A stretch of DNA of 64,000 bases. It comes from CAYPPG01 sp964412555 (GTDB lineage: Bacteria > Hinthialibacterota > Hinthialibacteria > Hinthialibacterales > Hinthialibacteraceae). Below, one piece after another: positions 40,101 through 47,717 of this stretch. The DNA lies in NCBI GenBank assembly GCA_964412555.1, contig CAYPPG010000006.1, positions 1 to 64,000 on the forward strand. Direction: 5' to 3'. The position numbers were made by a program, and so were the translations under genes. The stretch's first letter is position 1; the number at the start of each line of letters is the position of its first letter. The notes beneath the pieces are model-generated. The model made no database searches, had not been told where the DNA came from, and saw only the letters and a program-made list of their open reading frames with translations.

Positions 40101-41081
40101 TGCAAGATTTTTGTGTTGCGAATGGAGTGATCGCAAGCGCTGCATGTAATCGTTTCCATTTCGGTATTGCTCAGGAAAATCCGTCATGAGGTCTTCGATA
40201 GCCATGCGCAGTGCCCGCCATCGTTGTTGTGAGACACCTGGTTCATCCGGCGAGGCGACGGGGGGATACTCAGAGCGAATGATGAAAGGATACCAAGTCT
40301 GGGCATCCGCCAGATAGTTTAGCAAATTCGACGTAAGTAGGAACAGGTTCTCACGATGTGGATTCTTGGAGTCCACGTAATCGGGCCAGTGCCACCCAAA
40401 AACGATTACACGTCCCTTGCCCAATGTGTATTCGACGAGAGGATTTTCCGGCCCCGAGGGTGTTTTGCCCAGGAGCATGCCATCAACGGGACCACCCCAA
40501 TAGAAATCAGCGACGGCCGGACAGCCTCCTTGGCTCACCCAGATGATGTCTTCACCGTTCGTCAGACCGTTGAAAGCGGGATGTTTCTTCTCGACCGGCA
40601 ACATGCCGGCGGGATCTCGCCAGTTTCCCAGTTCATGACGCTGCGGGCGAATTACACCTTCGAGACCGAGCTGCGCAACCATTGCCAGTGCACCGCCGGA
40701 AAGTAGCACTCCACTGCCCTGCGTTGCGAACCGGCGAATTTCCGCCAGGCTGGGACCGCGATACATTGCGTTTCGTTCGATGGCATCGCCCTGATGGTAC
40801 CAAAGGACATCGTAATCATTCGCGTCGAAGGCGTGGCCTGCTTCATCGGTGAAGGTACCGTCTTTTTGCCGCAGGAGAAGTGTTGTTTGGCCTAACTTCG
40901 TTGCTGTTCGCCAGGCGGCTCGATTATGGTCACCCATTTCATCCTGCGTTGGTTCCACGGATAGGAATCCGATACGAGGTGGTGCAGCAAGCGATACAGA
41001 GACATTGAATATCCCGATGCCAAGCGTCATGATCGATGTGATCCACAGTATCCAGCGTATATATATTTTAGGGATACGCAT
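37104..41081 (-). CDS. Multidomain HzsA-like cytochrome c protein with C-terminal FGE/SUMF1 domain
   Basis: 1325 residues. A signal peptide (1-32) is followed by a GATase1/ThuA-like domain (about 33-255: YDVLWYHQGDA, GSGVLLSGGALAM) and a helical stretch (270-370). Next comes a long propeller-like region resembling the middle domain of hydrazine synthase alpha (HzsA) relatives (about 390-770: HNWCPTVLNNGRILYQRWEY, FYAQPVPDHPTK). Two haem-type motifs follow, CIGCH near 815 and CIRCH near 867. Residues 1055-1325 form an FGE/SUMF1-type domain (IPSGSFIMGSDQG, NLPTEAQWEYACR, FDMHGNVAEWT, VRGGSWLDRPRRARSAFR). The paired catalytic cysteines of true formylglycine-generating enzymes are absent at the end. 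The G+C is clearly above that of the neighbours, suggesting transfer. It is periplasmic; the activity is unknown. Confidence 0.8.
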   Translation of the reverse strand: MRIPKIYIRWILWITSIMTLGIGIFNVSVSLAAPPRIGFLSVEPTQDEMGDHNRAAWRTATKLGQTTLLLRQKDGTFTDEAGHAFDANDYDVLWYHQGDAIERNAMYRGPSLAEIRRFATQGSGVLLSGGALAMVAQLGLEGVIRPQRHELGNWRDPAGMLPVEKKHPAFNGLTNGEDIIWVSQGGCPAVADFYWGGPVDGMLLGKTPSGPENPLVEYTLGKGRVIVFGWHWPDYVDSKNPHRENLFLLTSNLLNYLADAQTWYPFIIRSEYPPVASPDEPGVSQQRWRALRMAIEDLMTDFPEQYRNGNDYMQRLRSLHSQHKNLAAASDPAAYAAIEKQFEALKKEALLANPLLDFNQLLMIRRRADRLGLPLNFNSNPDLAPTGYDNTLATLSPVRPSGELETVFTPEGDRFIGDLDLHYDAERLLLSIPDSNGQWTVAELHLDSGQLKRFSLIDEPDVHNYDACYLPDERIVFTSTAPFVGVPCVGGRSKVANLYLRECDGSIRRLTNDQDHNWCPTVLNNGRILYQRWEYADIAHAFMRLLFHANPDGSRQMEYYGSNSFWPTAMFYAQPVPDHPTKVIAVVGGHHDLPRQGQLVLFDPARGRHEADGAVQRIPGYGKKIKPVILDGLAGGNWPLFLHPFPLSEKYFLVSCQPTKTSLWGVYLVDVFDNFVLLYEEPGQAMLEPIPLRKTKRQPILSDIVQPEQKEAMVQMIDVYRGPGLRGIPRGTVNSLRLISYEFTFHGFGGEPDRVGFDGPWDVRRILGTVPVDSDGSAFFRIPAYTPVAVQPLDSEGKALALMRSWFTAMPGEVLSCIGCHEPQNTAPPAQSRPSAVFREPSPIKPWYGPPRGFSFVREVQPVLDAYCIRCHHGRPLENGQKTFDLTARPAQRVPSAFQMHFTPSYMALRRFVHTPTLESDAHLLPPRDFHADTSKLTQILRDGHYGVRLNDEAWDRLITWIDLNAPAHGTWEEVVGHIPTKAAVVKPGASRRRELHHRYTGIDADPEAIYPAAVLSVATDTRNEPTLIPIFTTSKSKAKSTDDRCTKHNMSPEIMSIRLANGVTMDLVRIPSGSFIMGSDQGYPNERPAHPVTINDAFWMGRFEITNQQYACFDPKHDSGLETGEQYQFGDYERGHHLSRPEQPVVRVSWKQAMAFCDWLSQKTGMQFNLPTEAQWEYACRCSGTDPLWYGTLDDDFSRYANLSDATHHTVDYPHVPNALPPWRPADTRFDDSWRVSAAVGTFEPSPWGLFDMHGNVAEWTRSTYYLYSQAPSERSSNRSVRKTVRGGSWLDRPRRARSAFRLHYEQSHAVHDVGFRVVCEESR

Positions 41082-41281
41082 TAGCCAATTCCCTCAATCA
41101 GATAAAATTCCTTCTCACGGTTTTCTTCATCATATCATTACAGGGGACAAGCCCAAACTCTTTTGGTCGCTGCAGCCGCTCTTATTCTATGAATTGAATT
41201 CTTGGACGGAACGACTCGCTGTTCCATCAACATGTATATTTTTCGTGAGATTTACTTGATAGCACGCATTCTAGTATGTGA

Positions 41282-41326
41282 GAAATAAATGAACCCCTAT
41301 GAGAATGAAATAAACCCCTATTAGAG
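41282..41326 (+). promoter_or_regulatory. Direct repeats upstream of the pilin promoter
   Basis: Two imperfect direct repeats, GAAATAAATGAACCCCTAT (from 41282) and GAAATAAACCCCTAT (from 41307), each followed by an AGA-like end, lie 20-65 bases before the -24 element at 41346. The position suits activator sites for an NtrC-type protein. The rest of the 41082-41424 gap has no gene. Confidence 0.35.
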
Positions 41327-41345
41327 TGACATTTCTCGATTAAAA

Positions 41346-41361
41346 TGGCAAAGATCATGCT
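41346..41361 (+). promoter_or_regulatory. Candidate sigma-54 promoter of the pilin gene
   Basis: TGGCAAAGATCATGCT has the invariant GG-N10-GC spacing and matches TGGCA and TGCT of the -24/-12 consensus. The inferred start site is about 50 bases before the pilin ATG. NtrC-type activators are encoded nearby at 56684 and 59435. Confidence 0.55.
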
Positions 41362-41424
41362 AAAATTCGGGATTGTTGGAGAGATAAACTAGGTCCTGGA
41401 TTAGATGAAAGGAGAACTCCGGCC

Positions 41425-42027
41425 ATGAAAAAAGGCTTTACACTTATCGAATTGCTCATTGTAGTTGCGATCATCGGTATTCTCGCTGCAATCGCGGTGC
41501 CGAATTTTCTGAACGCGCAGTTACGGGCCAAGATTGCCCGATGCAAATCGGATCTTCGTTCCATAGCCATGGCATCCGAGCAATACTTTCTGGATCTCAA
41601 TCGTTATCCCCCCGTTCACCAAATCTGGCATTTGTCCACGCCGGTGGCATATTTAAGCAACATTCCGAAAGATGTGTTTCCACCGACCTATGAGAAGAAC
41701 AGCCAACAGCCCCAAACATTCGCACAATGGACCTGGTACCGGTACATGACTCTTGAACCTGGACAAAGCGGATATGGTACAGCGGTTTGCGGCGATTTTT
41801 GGGCGTATTTCGAACCATACGCGCTACGTTCCGAAGCCATGGCTCTATCCAGCCAGCGTGGATGCGATCCCGTTCGGTGGTACTGCAAATCGTTCGGTCC
41901 TAACGCGGGAACGACGGGACTTTGCGGCTCGAACGGTGACGACTGCACTTTCCGCTATGATCCGTCGAACGGTCTTCGCAGTATCGGCGACATTGCGGTT
42001 TTCGGACCAGGCAACCGGCTTGAATAG
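41425..42027 (+). CDS. Type IV pilin / pseudopilin-like protein
   Basis: 200 residues. A very short prepilin leader (MKKG) is followed by FTLIELLIVVAIIGILAAIA, with Glu at +5, the class of signal cut by prepilin peptidase. Then comes RAKIARCKSDLRSIAMASEQ, a pattern common in pilin-like proteins of uncultured bacteria. The C-terminal half is rich in Cys (six), Trp and Tyr, so it is probably disulfide-stabilised. GGAGAA precedes the ATG. It lies upstream of the type II secretion operon but is separated by its own promoter, and may instead serve a type IV pilus with the ATPase at the window end. Confidence 0.85.
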   Translation: MKKGFTLIELLIVVAIIGILAAIAVPNFLNAQLRAKIARCKSDLRSIAMASEQYFLDLNRYPPVHQIWHLSTPVAYLSNIPKDVFPPTYEKNSQQPQTFAQWTWYRYMTLEPGQSGYGTAVCGDFWAYFEPYALRSEAMALSSQRGCDPVRWYCKSFGPNAGTTGLCGSNGDDCTFRYDPSNGLRSIGDIAVFGPGNRLE

Positions 42028-42185
42028 AACCAGTTGTGCCCCTTCTTTCCCACCCTTCTTTCAATTTTCCTCTTTTCCTATTTTTTAAGGGATTTGTGCC
42101 GGTAACGGGTAACCCTTTTATGACATTCCCCAAATCATCATGACGGCAGAGCCCCGGCAGGCTCACGATTGCGGCATGATGTCGG

Positions 42186-42201
42186 TGGTACAAATCTTGC
42201 G
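42186..42201 (+). promoter_or_regulatory. Candidate sigma-54 promoter of the Spy-like gene and gsp operon
   Basis: TGGTACAAATCTTGCG has GG-N10-GC spacing, with TGG.AC and a full TTGC. It is in the 333-base gap before the first Spy-like gene, about 150 bases upstream of its ATG. The gap (42028-42360) holds no gene; an imperfect inverted repeat (CATCATG ... CATGATG, 42137-42182) lies just before this promoter. Confidence 0.5.
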
Positions 42202-42360
42202 CAATATTTGCTCATGAGGGAGGATTTCTTTGAGAAAAAAATGCTCATGAATTGCTCTATTTCCTCGATTTTGCTTCTTTTCCAATTGGCATGAATCGTG
42301 CTCAATTCTTTTGTGTACATCCTTAGCAAAAATTAATTGGGATGGAGGAGGAATCGAATC

Positions 42361-42900
42361 ATGAAGAAGAAAGTGATATTCACACTTACATCTTGTCTTG
42401 TTTTGATACTGGTTTTCGGAACCTTGTTTTCAGGAGCGCAAGAGCGCCGGTGGCGGGGGGATCCGGAACAGATGCGCGAAATGATCATGCAACGAATGCA
42501 ACAACAACTCGGCGCGACCGATGAAGAGTGGAACGTATTGCAGCCCATGCTCGAGAAAGTATGGGAATTACAGCGTGAATCACGCGCGGGGGGATTCATG
42601 CGGGGATTTTTCCGTCCTCCACGGCCGGATGGAGACCGTCCGGAAAGGCGAGGAGATGATGATGGAAGACGATTCGGCGGCCGTGGATTTGGTCCGGAAC
42701 CGATGCCCGAAGCCATTGCACTGCATGAAGCCTTGGAAGAGGAAGACGCTTCCGCAGAAGTGATCAAAGAAAAACTGGACGCCTACCGGGAAGCGCAGCA
42801 AAAGAAAGAAGACGCTTTGAAAGAGGCACAGGATGAATTGAAAAAAGCACTCACCGTTCGGCAGGAAGCGATTTTGGTTTTGATGGGAACGCTGGAGTAA
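42361..42900 (+). CDS. Spy/CpxP-like periplasmic helical protein (first copy)
   Basis: About 179 residues from the ATG at 42361, which has GGAGGAGG upstream. Signal peptide 1-26. The mature protein is helical and highly charged: DPEQMREMIMQRMQQQLGAT and EVIKEKLDAYREAQQKKEDA flank an Arg/Pro/Gly/Asp-rich middle (FFRPPRPDGDRPERRG). It resembles LTxxQ/Spy-type chaperones that protect periplasmic proteins, and is similar in style to the protein at 58149-58886. It is the first gene before gspE, 77 bases away, with two hairpins in between. Confidence 0.65.
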   Translation: MKKKVIFTLTSCLVLILVFGTLFSGAQERRWRGDPEQMREMIMQRMQQQLGATDEEWNVLQPMLEKVWELQRESRAGGFMRGFFRPPRPDGDRPERRGDDDGRRFGGRGFGPEPMPEAIALHEALEEEDASAEVIKEKLDAYREAQQKKEDALKEAQDELKKALTVRQEAILVLMGTLE

Positions 42901-42907
42901 ACAAAAA

Positions 42908-42960
42908 GCCGGTAGGATGCCGGCGTTACGAGTGATTGCCGGCAAGATGCCGGCGTTACG
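42908..42960. repeat. Two hairpin repeats between the Spy-like gene and gspE
   Basis: GCCGGTAGGATGCCGGCGTTACG (given in parts: stem GCCGGT/GCCGGC, loop AGGAT) at 42908-42930 and the same with AAGAT at 42938-42960. Both end in GTTACG. They could stabilise the upstream mRNA or tune expression between the two genes. Confidence 0.75.
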
Positions 42961-42977
42961 GATAGGCCGGAGACGTC

Positions 42978-44645
42978 ATGATGAAAGAAATCTTGGAACA
43001 TATGATCGAAAACAAGCAATTGTCGCTTGCCGATGCCGAGAGACTGCAGGCGGCGGCCGATCAGGACGCTACGGTCATTATCGACTCGGAAGACGAGGTG
43101 TTACAGTGGCTGGCGGTGGAGTATTCCCTCCCCTACAATACTCTCGACGAAAGCCCTATCGACCGCCAGCTACTTTCTCAATTTCCAGCGCGTATCCTCT
43201 TGAAAGAAGAGTTGCTGCCATTGCAAAAAGTAAACGGTTCCGTGGAAGTGGCCACCAGCCGGCTCTTTGCGACGCAAGGTCTCGATATTCTACGTTCTCT
43301 TACCGATTTACGTCTCAAACCGGTGCTGGCTCCGCGGGAAGCGATTCAACGCGAGTTGAAAAGGAGGTTGGGAGTCGGCGCCGACACGATCGATTCGCTG
43401 GAAGAGGAATTTTCGTTCCAGGTCGTCGATGAGTCCGCCGATGAGGATGTCGACCTGGACCATGCAGCCGAAGACGCCTCGATCATCAAGTTTGTCAATC
43501 AAATCTTGAACGACGCTATCGAGTTACGGTCGACGGATATTCATTTGGAGCCGTTTGAAGACGAGTTACGCATCCGCTACCGGATCGATGGTGTCTTGCA
43601 AGAAGTTCCGGTGCCGGCACAAATCAAACGTTTTCAACCGGCTATCGTATCCCGCATCAAGATTTTAAGCCATTTGAACATAGCTGAAAAACGTGTGCCG
43701 CAAGACGGTCGAATCAAAATTCGCATCAAAGACAGCGAAGTGGATGTCCGTGTTTCGATTATTCCCATGCTGCACGGGGAAGCAGTCGTCATGCGGTTGC
43801 TGCGGCAGGATTCGACGATCTTGAACTTATCACAACTCAAGATGGCGGAGCGGGAATTGAACCTTTTCCGCAGTATTTTGGAATTGCCGCACGGTATCGT
43901 TTTGGTAACGGGTCCCACGGGTAGTGGGAAGACGACAACGCTGTATACCGCTTTGAGCGAGATCAACGATTTGGAGCGAAAAATCATCGCCATCGAAGAT
44001 CCTATCGAATATCAGTTAAAAGGAATCAATCAGATCCAGGTATCCGAAAAAGCAGGTTTGACGTTTGCGCGAGGATTGCGCTCGATTTTGCGGCACGATC
44101 CGGATGTGGTGCTCATTGGAGAAATCCGAGACCAGGAAACAGCGCAAATTGCCGTGCAGGCTTCACTGACTGGGCATTTGGTATTTTCCACTTTACATAC
44201 CAACGATGCGCCGGGTGCAATTACGCGATTGATCGATATGGGCGTGGAACCATACCTGGTAGCCTCCTCGTTGGAGGCAGTTATCGCGCAACGGTTGGTA
44301 CGTGTGTTGTGTCCGCATTGCAAAGTTGAGGATACTTCCGAAAAAACGGAAGCACTCAAGAAACGGCTTGGTTTGAACGGCGAGGCAACTATTTATCGGG
44401 CCTGTGGGTGTGAAGCGTGTCGGCAAACCGGATTTTTCGGCCGGCGGGCGGTGTTTGAGATGATGTCGCTGAGTAGTGATATTCGGGAAATGGTTCTGCA
44501 AGAGCATTCCTCAGGGGAAATCCGACAGGCCGCCTTTCGCACGGGGATGAAATCGTTGAGCGAAGACGGATGGAGACTGTTGTGCGAAGGTGTAACAACA
44601 GTCCAGGAAGTATTGCGAGTTACAAAGGATGAATATACCGATTAA
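42978..44645 (+). CDS. gspE: Type II secretion ATPase GspE
   Basis: 555 residues. An N-terminal GspE/MshEN-like domain (about 1-150) precedes the RecA-like ATPase with Walker A GPTGSGKT (about 312-319), the Asp box IAIEDPIEY, Walker B VVLIGEIRD and the His box LHTNDAPGA. A zinc site follows (CPHC near 445, then CGCEAC). It is the cytoplasmic hexameric motor driving pseudopilus assembly. GGAG lies just before the ATG pair. First core gene of the operon, followed by gspF 39 bases on. Confidence 0.95.
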   Translation: MMKEILEHMIENKQLSLADAERLQAAADQDATVIIDSEDEVLQWLAVEYSLPYNTLDESPIDRQLLSQFPARILLKEELLPLQKVNGSVEVATSRLFATQGLDILRSLTDLRLKPVLAPREAIQRELKRRLGVGADTIDSLEEEFSFQVVDESADEDVDLDHAAEDASIIKFVNQILNDAIELRSTDIHLEPFEDELRIRYRIDGVLQEVPVPAQIKRFQPAIVSRIKILSHLNIAEKRVPQDGRIKIRIKDSEVDVRVSIIPMLHGEAVVMRLLRQDSTILNLSQLKMAERELNLFRSILELPHGIVLVTGPTGSGKTTTLYTALSEINDLERKIIAIEDPIEYQLKGINQIQVSEKAGLTFARGLRSILRHDPDVVLIGEIRDQETAQIAVQASLTGHLVFSTLHTNDAPGAITRLIDMGVEPYLVASSLEAVIAQRLVRVLCPHCKVEDTSEKTEALKKRLGLNGEATIYRACGCEACRQTGFFGRRAVFEMMSLSSDIREMVLQEHSSGEIRQAAFRTGMKSLSEDGWRLLCEGVTTVQEVLRVTKDEYTD

Positions 44646-44684
44646 TCCAATAACCTCGATTAGTAAGCGAGAGATTGAAGAATC

Positions 44685-45911
44685 ATGGTACAGTACCGCT
44701 ATCGCGTTTTACAATCAAATGGATCAATGGCCGAAGGAGTCATCGACGCTCAAGGGCGGCGGGACGCGTTCAGTCAATTGGAAGCGCGCGGTTTTCAACC
44801 GATTCAAATCGTAGAAGCAAGCGCAAGTGATAAACCAACTGTAAGCCGTCTTCAAATTCCCTTATTCAATAAACGAATTTCCTTTCACGAGTTGGAGAAC
44901 TTTACCCGTTTATTAGCCAACCTGTTGGCAGCGGGAATTCCGCTTAGCCGGGCACTGGTTTTGTTGTATCGGGAAACCACCAATCCGGCAGCCTCGAAAC
45001 AATGGAAAGAAATTTATGATTATGTTGTTGACGGGATGTCGCTGGCCGATTCGATGACCAAATATCCGGAAACATTTCCTCGGGTGTACACAGCGATGGT
45101 ACAAGCCGGAGAAACGGGAGGATTTTTGGATGTCGTGTTGGGGCAGATCGCCGACTTCCAATCAAGGGAGAAAGAACTGCGTTCGAAAGTGTTATCCGCC
45201 TTGATTTATCCATCTGTTTTATTGGTGCTTGCCATTTCGGTTCTTATTTTCTTGCTGGTTTTCTTCATCCCTCGATTCCAAAAGATTTTTTCCGGATTCG
45301 GAGCACAACTCCCCTTCCTGACACAGATGATTGTCAGTGCAAGTGAATTTGTTCGGGATTATGGAGCCTTTATCGCTGTGGGGCTGATTATCGCCTTCTA
45401 TTTTGCACGGACATGGCTTTCAACGGATCAAGGGAAAAGGATACGGCAGCGCCTCATACTCAACTCGCCGATTGTCGGGCCGTTGACGGCAAAGTTCGCG
45501 ATGGCGCGATTCTGCCGCATGCTGGGTACGTTGTTGGGAGCCGGCGTTCCGTTGATTCAAGGACTGAATGTGGCGCGGAAATCGATTCACAATCAAATCC
45601 TGTTCGACACCGTGTCGAGTTCTATTGAACGGGTCAAAAAAGGGGAACATTTGGCGAGCGGATTTTCCGACTGTAAACAGCTGTTTCCGGGAACGGTCTT
45701 GGAAATGATTTCCGTGGCGGAAGAGACTGGGCGACTCGATCAAGAATTGGTTCGGTTGGCGGAAACAACGGAACAGGATCTCGAACGCCAGTTGCGGATG
45801 GCAGTCTCGCTGACGGAACCGGTGATGTTGTTTTTAATTGCCGGGTTTATTGGGATTATTTTTATCGGAATGGTGATTCCGATATTTACGATACAGGATT
45901 ATATCAAGTGA
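44685..45911 (+). CDS. gspF: Type II secretion inner-membrane protein GspF
   Basis: 408 residues with two repeated T2SSF domains and three membrane helices (about 165-195, 215-240 and 375-402). The conserved blocks FTRLLANLLAAGIPLSRAL and ARFCRMLGTLLGAGVPLIQ are the matching starts of the two repeats. It is the platform protein connecting GspE to the pseudopilus. The next gene, gspG, begins 416 bases downstream after a repeat array, an unusual gap in an otherwise tight operon. Confidence 0.95.
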   Translation: MVQYRYRVLQSNGSMAEGVIDAQGRRDAFSQLEARGFQPIQIVEASASDKPTVSRLQIPLFNKRISFHELENFTRLLANLLAAGIPLSRALVLLYRETTNPAASKQWKEIYDYVVDGMSLADSMTKYPETFPRVYTAMVQAGETGGFLDVVLGQIADFQSREKELRSKVLSALIYPSVLLVLAISVLIFLLVFFIPRFQKIFSGFGAQLPFLTQMIVSASEFVRDYGAFIAVGLIIAFYFARTWLSTDQGKRIRQRLILNSPIVGPLTAKFAMARFCRMLGTLLGAGVPLIQGLNVARKSIHNQILFDTVSSSIERVKKGEHLASGFSDCKQLFPGTVLEMISVAEETGRLDQELVRLAETTEQDLERQLRMAVSLTEPVMLFLIAGFIGIIFIGMVIPIFTIQDYIK

Positions 45912-45988
45912 TGTGCAGACCGGAGGTCCGCACCACAATGTGATAGACACACAGTCGAGTTATTAACCCCAAAGGGTTTAGAGATGAT

Positions 45989-46296
45989 AGCTCTGAAAGG
46001 GCGAAAGACGACGGCCAGTGGGCGTCACCCCTGGACAACAGAAACCAACAAAAAGAAAAAGCCCCGAAGGGGCGAAAGATGATAGCCAGTGAGCAACGCC
46101 CCTGGAAGAAGACGAAAACCAATAAAAAGGATAGCCCTGAAAGGGCGAAAGATGACAGGACAACAGACAACAGAAACCAACAAAAAGAAAAAGCCCTGAA
46201 GGGGCGAAAGATGATAGCCAGTGGGCAACGCCCCTGGAAGAAAACGAAAACCAACAAAAAGGATAGCCCTGAAAGGGCGAAAGATGACAGCATAAC
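45989..46296 (+). repeat. Five-unit repeat array inside the secretion operon
   Basis: Units of about 59-73 bases begin near 45989, 46060, 46133, 46192 and 46265. Each starts with an AGCCCTGAAAGGGCGAAAGA-type hairpin and runs on through ACCAACAAAAAG-type A-rich sequence; some add GCCAGTGGGCAACGCCCCTGG. Units 2+3 and 4+5 form a higher-order repeat of about 132 bases. It lies wholly between gspF and gspG, in the direction of transcription. Long frames on the opposite strand here are artefacts of the repeat. Confidence 0.85.
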
Positions 46297-46327
46297 TTAA
46301 AAAATAAACCATAATTAGGAGGTTACG

Positions 46328-46783
46328 ATGAAGTATCTCGATAATAAATGGAAGAAAGAACGAAAACGACGGAAAGAAGATGGATTCACATTGGTCGAAT
46401 TGCTGCTGGTCTTGGTCATTTTGGCGACACTGGCGGCGATCGTGATCCCGAAATTTGCAGGACGGTCCGAACAGGCACGCGTAACAGCGGCACAGACGCA
46501 GATCGCCAATTTGGAAATCGTCTTGGATGCATTCGAAGTCGATAACGGCTTCTATCCGAAGGGAAACAGCGGTCTGGAAGATTTGGTGAATGAACCGAGT
46601 TATGCGAAAGACTGGCGCGGCCCCTATATCGATGAAGTGCCCATCGATCCGTGGGGAAACGAATATATCTACGAATATCCCGGTAAACATAACACTCGTG
46701 GATTCGATTTGTATTCGATGGGCCAGGACGGAAGAGTAGGCGGCGACGATGATATCACAAATTGGAGCAGTTCCAGAAGATAA
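46328..46783 (+). CDS. gspG: Major pseudopilin GspG
   Basis: 151 residues. A basic leader of 19 residues ends EDG, then FTLVELLLVLVILATLAAI with Glu at +5. The C-terminal half has the GspG calcium-loop hallmarks: YPKGNSGLEDLV, DWRGPYIDEVPIDPWGNEYI and FDLYSMGQDGRVGGDDD. It is the main subunit of the pseudopilus. AGGAGG lies five bases before the ATG. The end overlaps the gspH frame. Confidence 0.95.
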   Translation: MKYLDNKWKKERKRRKEDGFTLVELLLVLVILATLAAIVIPKFAGRSEQARVTAAQTQIANLEIVLDAFEVDNGFYPKGNSGLEDLVNEPSYAKDWRGPYIDEVPIDPWGNEYIYEYPGKHNTRGFDLYSMGQDGRVGGDDDITNWSSSRR

Positions 46784-47315
46784 ACGCCATAATGGGAAAA
46801 TGGCCGGATTCACCTTGATCGAGTTGATCTTGGTGATGGCCATCTTATCCGCTGTGGTCGTCGTATCCGCCCCTTCATTGTCCCGTTTTTTTCATGGGCA
46901 GTCGCTCGGAGATGAAGCAAGGCGATTTATCGTATTAACTCGTTTCGCCTTGAACAAAGCGATTTCAACCGGTATCCCCATGACACTTTGGATCGATACG
47001 CAACAGAATCTCTATGGATTGGAAGTCATGGAGGGATATCAAATGGAAACGGATGATGAAATCGTCTTTGAACCGGATGAAGAAATTCAGATTGAAGTGT
47101 ATCCGCGAGAGGCAACAGAAAACAGCATTGCCACCATTTCATTTTTTCCGGATGGAACGATTGAAGAAGATTTAATTCAATTGATTCGCATTGAACGAAA
47201 AGAAGCACAAAGTACAGATGAGCAACAGGGTATCGATATCCAAAAATCCTTGATCGGAATGGAATTCGAAATACTCGATTCTACCGATGTAAGAAGACGA
47301 TGGGTGGTCCCGTAG
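46749..47315 (+). CDS. gspH: Minor pseudopilin GspH-like
   Basis: 188 residues if started at 46749; an in-frame ATG at 46800 would give a three-residue leader (MAG). The N-terminus MAGFTLIELILVMAILSAVV is a prepilin signal with Glu at +5. GspH-type segments follow: LGDEARRFIVLTRFALNKAI and an acidic, strand-rich C-terminus. No strong ribosome site decides between the starts. The gene follows gspG directly. Confidence 0.8.
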   Translation: MISQIGAVPEDKRHNGKMAGFTLIELILVMAILSAVVVVSAPSLSRFFHGQSLGDEARRFIVLTRFALNKAISTGIPMTLWIDTQQNLYGLEVMEGYQMETDDEIVFEPDEEIQIEVYPREATENSIATISFFPDGTIEEDLIQLIRIERKEAQSTDEQQGIDIQKSLIGMEFEILDSTDVRRRWVVP

Positions 47316-47318
47316 ATC

Positions 47319-47717
47319 ATGAAGAGGAACGGTTTTTCCGATACAGTGCGAAAAGGACAGCAAGGATTCACTTTCGCTGAATTATTGGCGGCGATGGTGT
47401 TCACTGCGATTGTGATCCCGATTGCATTGGAGGGCATCGCGATCGCTAATCGGGCGTCCGTCTATGCGGAACGGAAAATCCACGCGACACGTTTGGCGGA
47501 ACAACTACTCAATGAAGCGATCATAACGGAAAACTGGAAGACCACGGCGACACAAGGTGTGTTTGAAAATGAATGGTCGAATTACCGATGGAGATTGAAT
47601 ACGCAAATCTGGGACGGGGACATCATGGAATTGCAAGCCGCCGTTTTTTTCCCTGTTCAAAATCGCGAATATTTCGTGCAGATCAGTACCTTGGTGGATA
47701 ATTCGGAGACATCATGA
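47319..47717 (+). CDS. gspI: Minor pseudopilin GspI-like
   Basis: 132 residues. Leader ends QQG, then FTFAELLAAMVFTAIVIPIA with Glu at +5. The body matches GspI-type minor pseudopilins (short, ATRLAEQLLNEAI). Starts three bases after gspH and overlaps gspJ by four bases (ATGA). Assignment as I rather than another minor pseudopilin rests on operon order and size. Confidence 0.75.
   Translation: MKRNGFSDTVRKGQQGFTFAELLAAMVFTAIVIPIALEGIAIANRASVYAERKIHATRLAEQLLNEAIITENWKTTATQGVFENEWSNYRWRLNTQIWDGDIMELQAAVFFPVQNREYFVQISTLVDNSETS

Noticed and set aside
45989..46296. Possible CRISPR array
   Set aside because: Unit lengths vary, the 'spacers' are themselves repeated, and no cas gene is present.
46025..46843. 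Long minus-strand frame of 272 residues with repeated 'LSPFRAFLF'-like peptides
   Set aside because: It is the antisense translation of the repeat array and of gspG; the peptide repetition only mirrors the DNA repeat.
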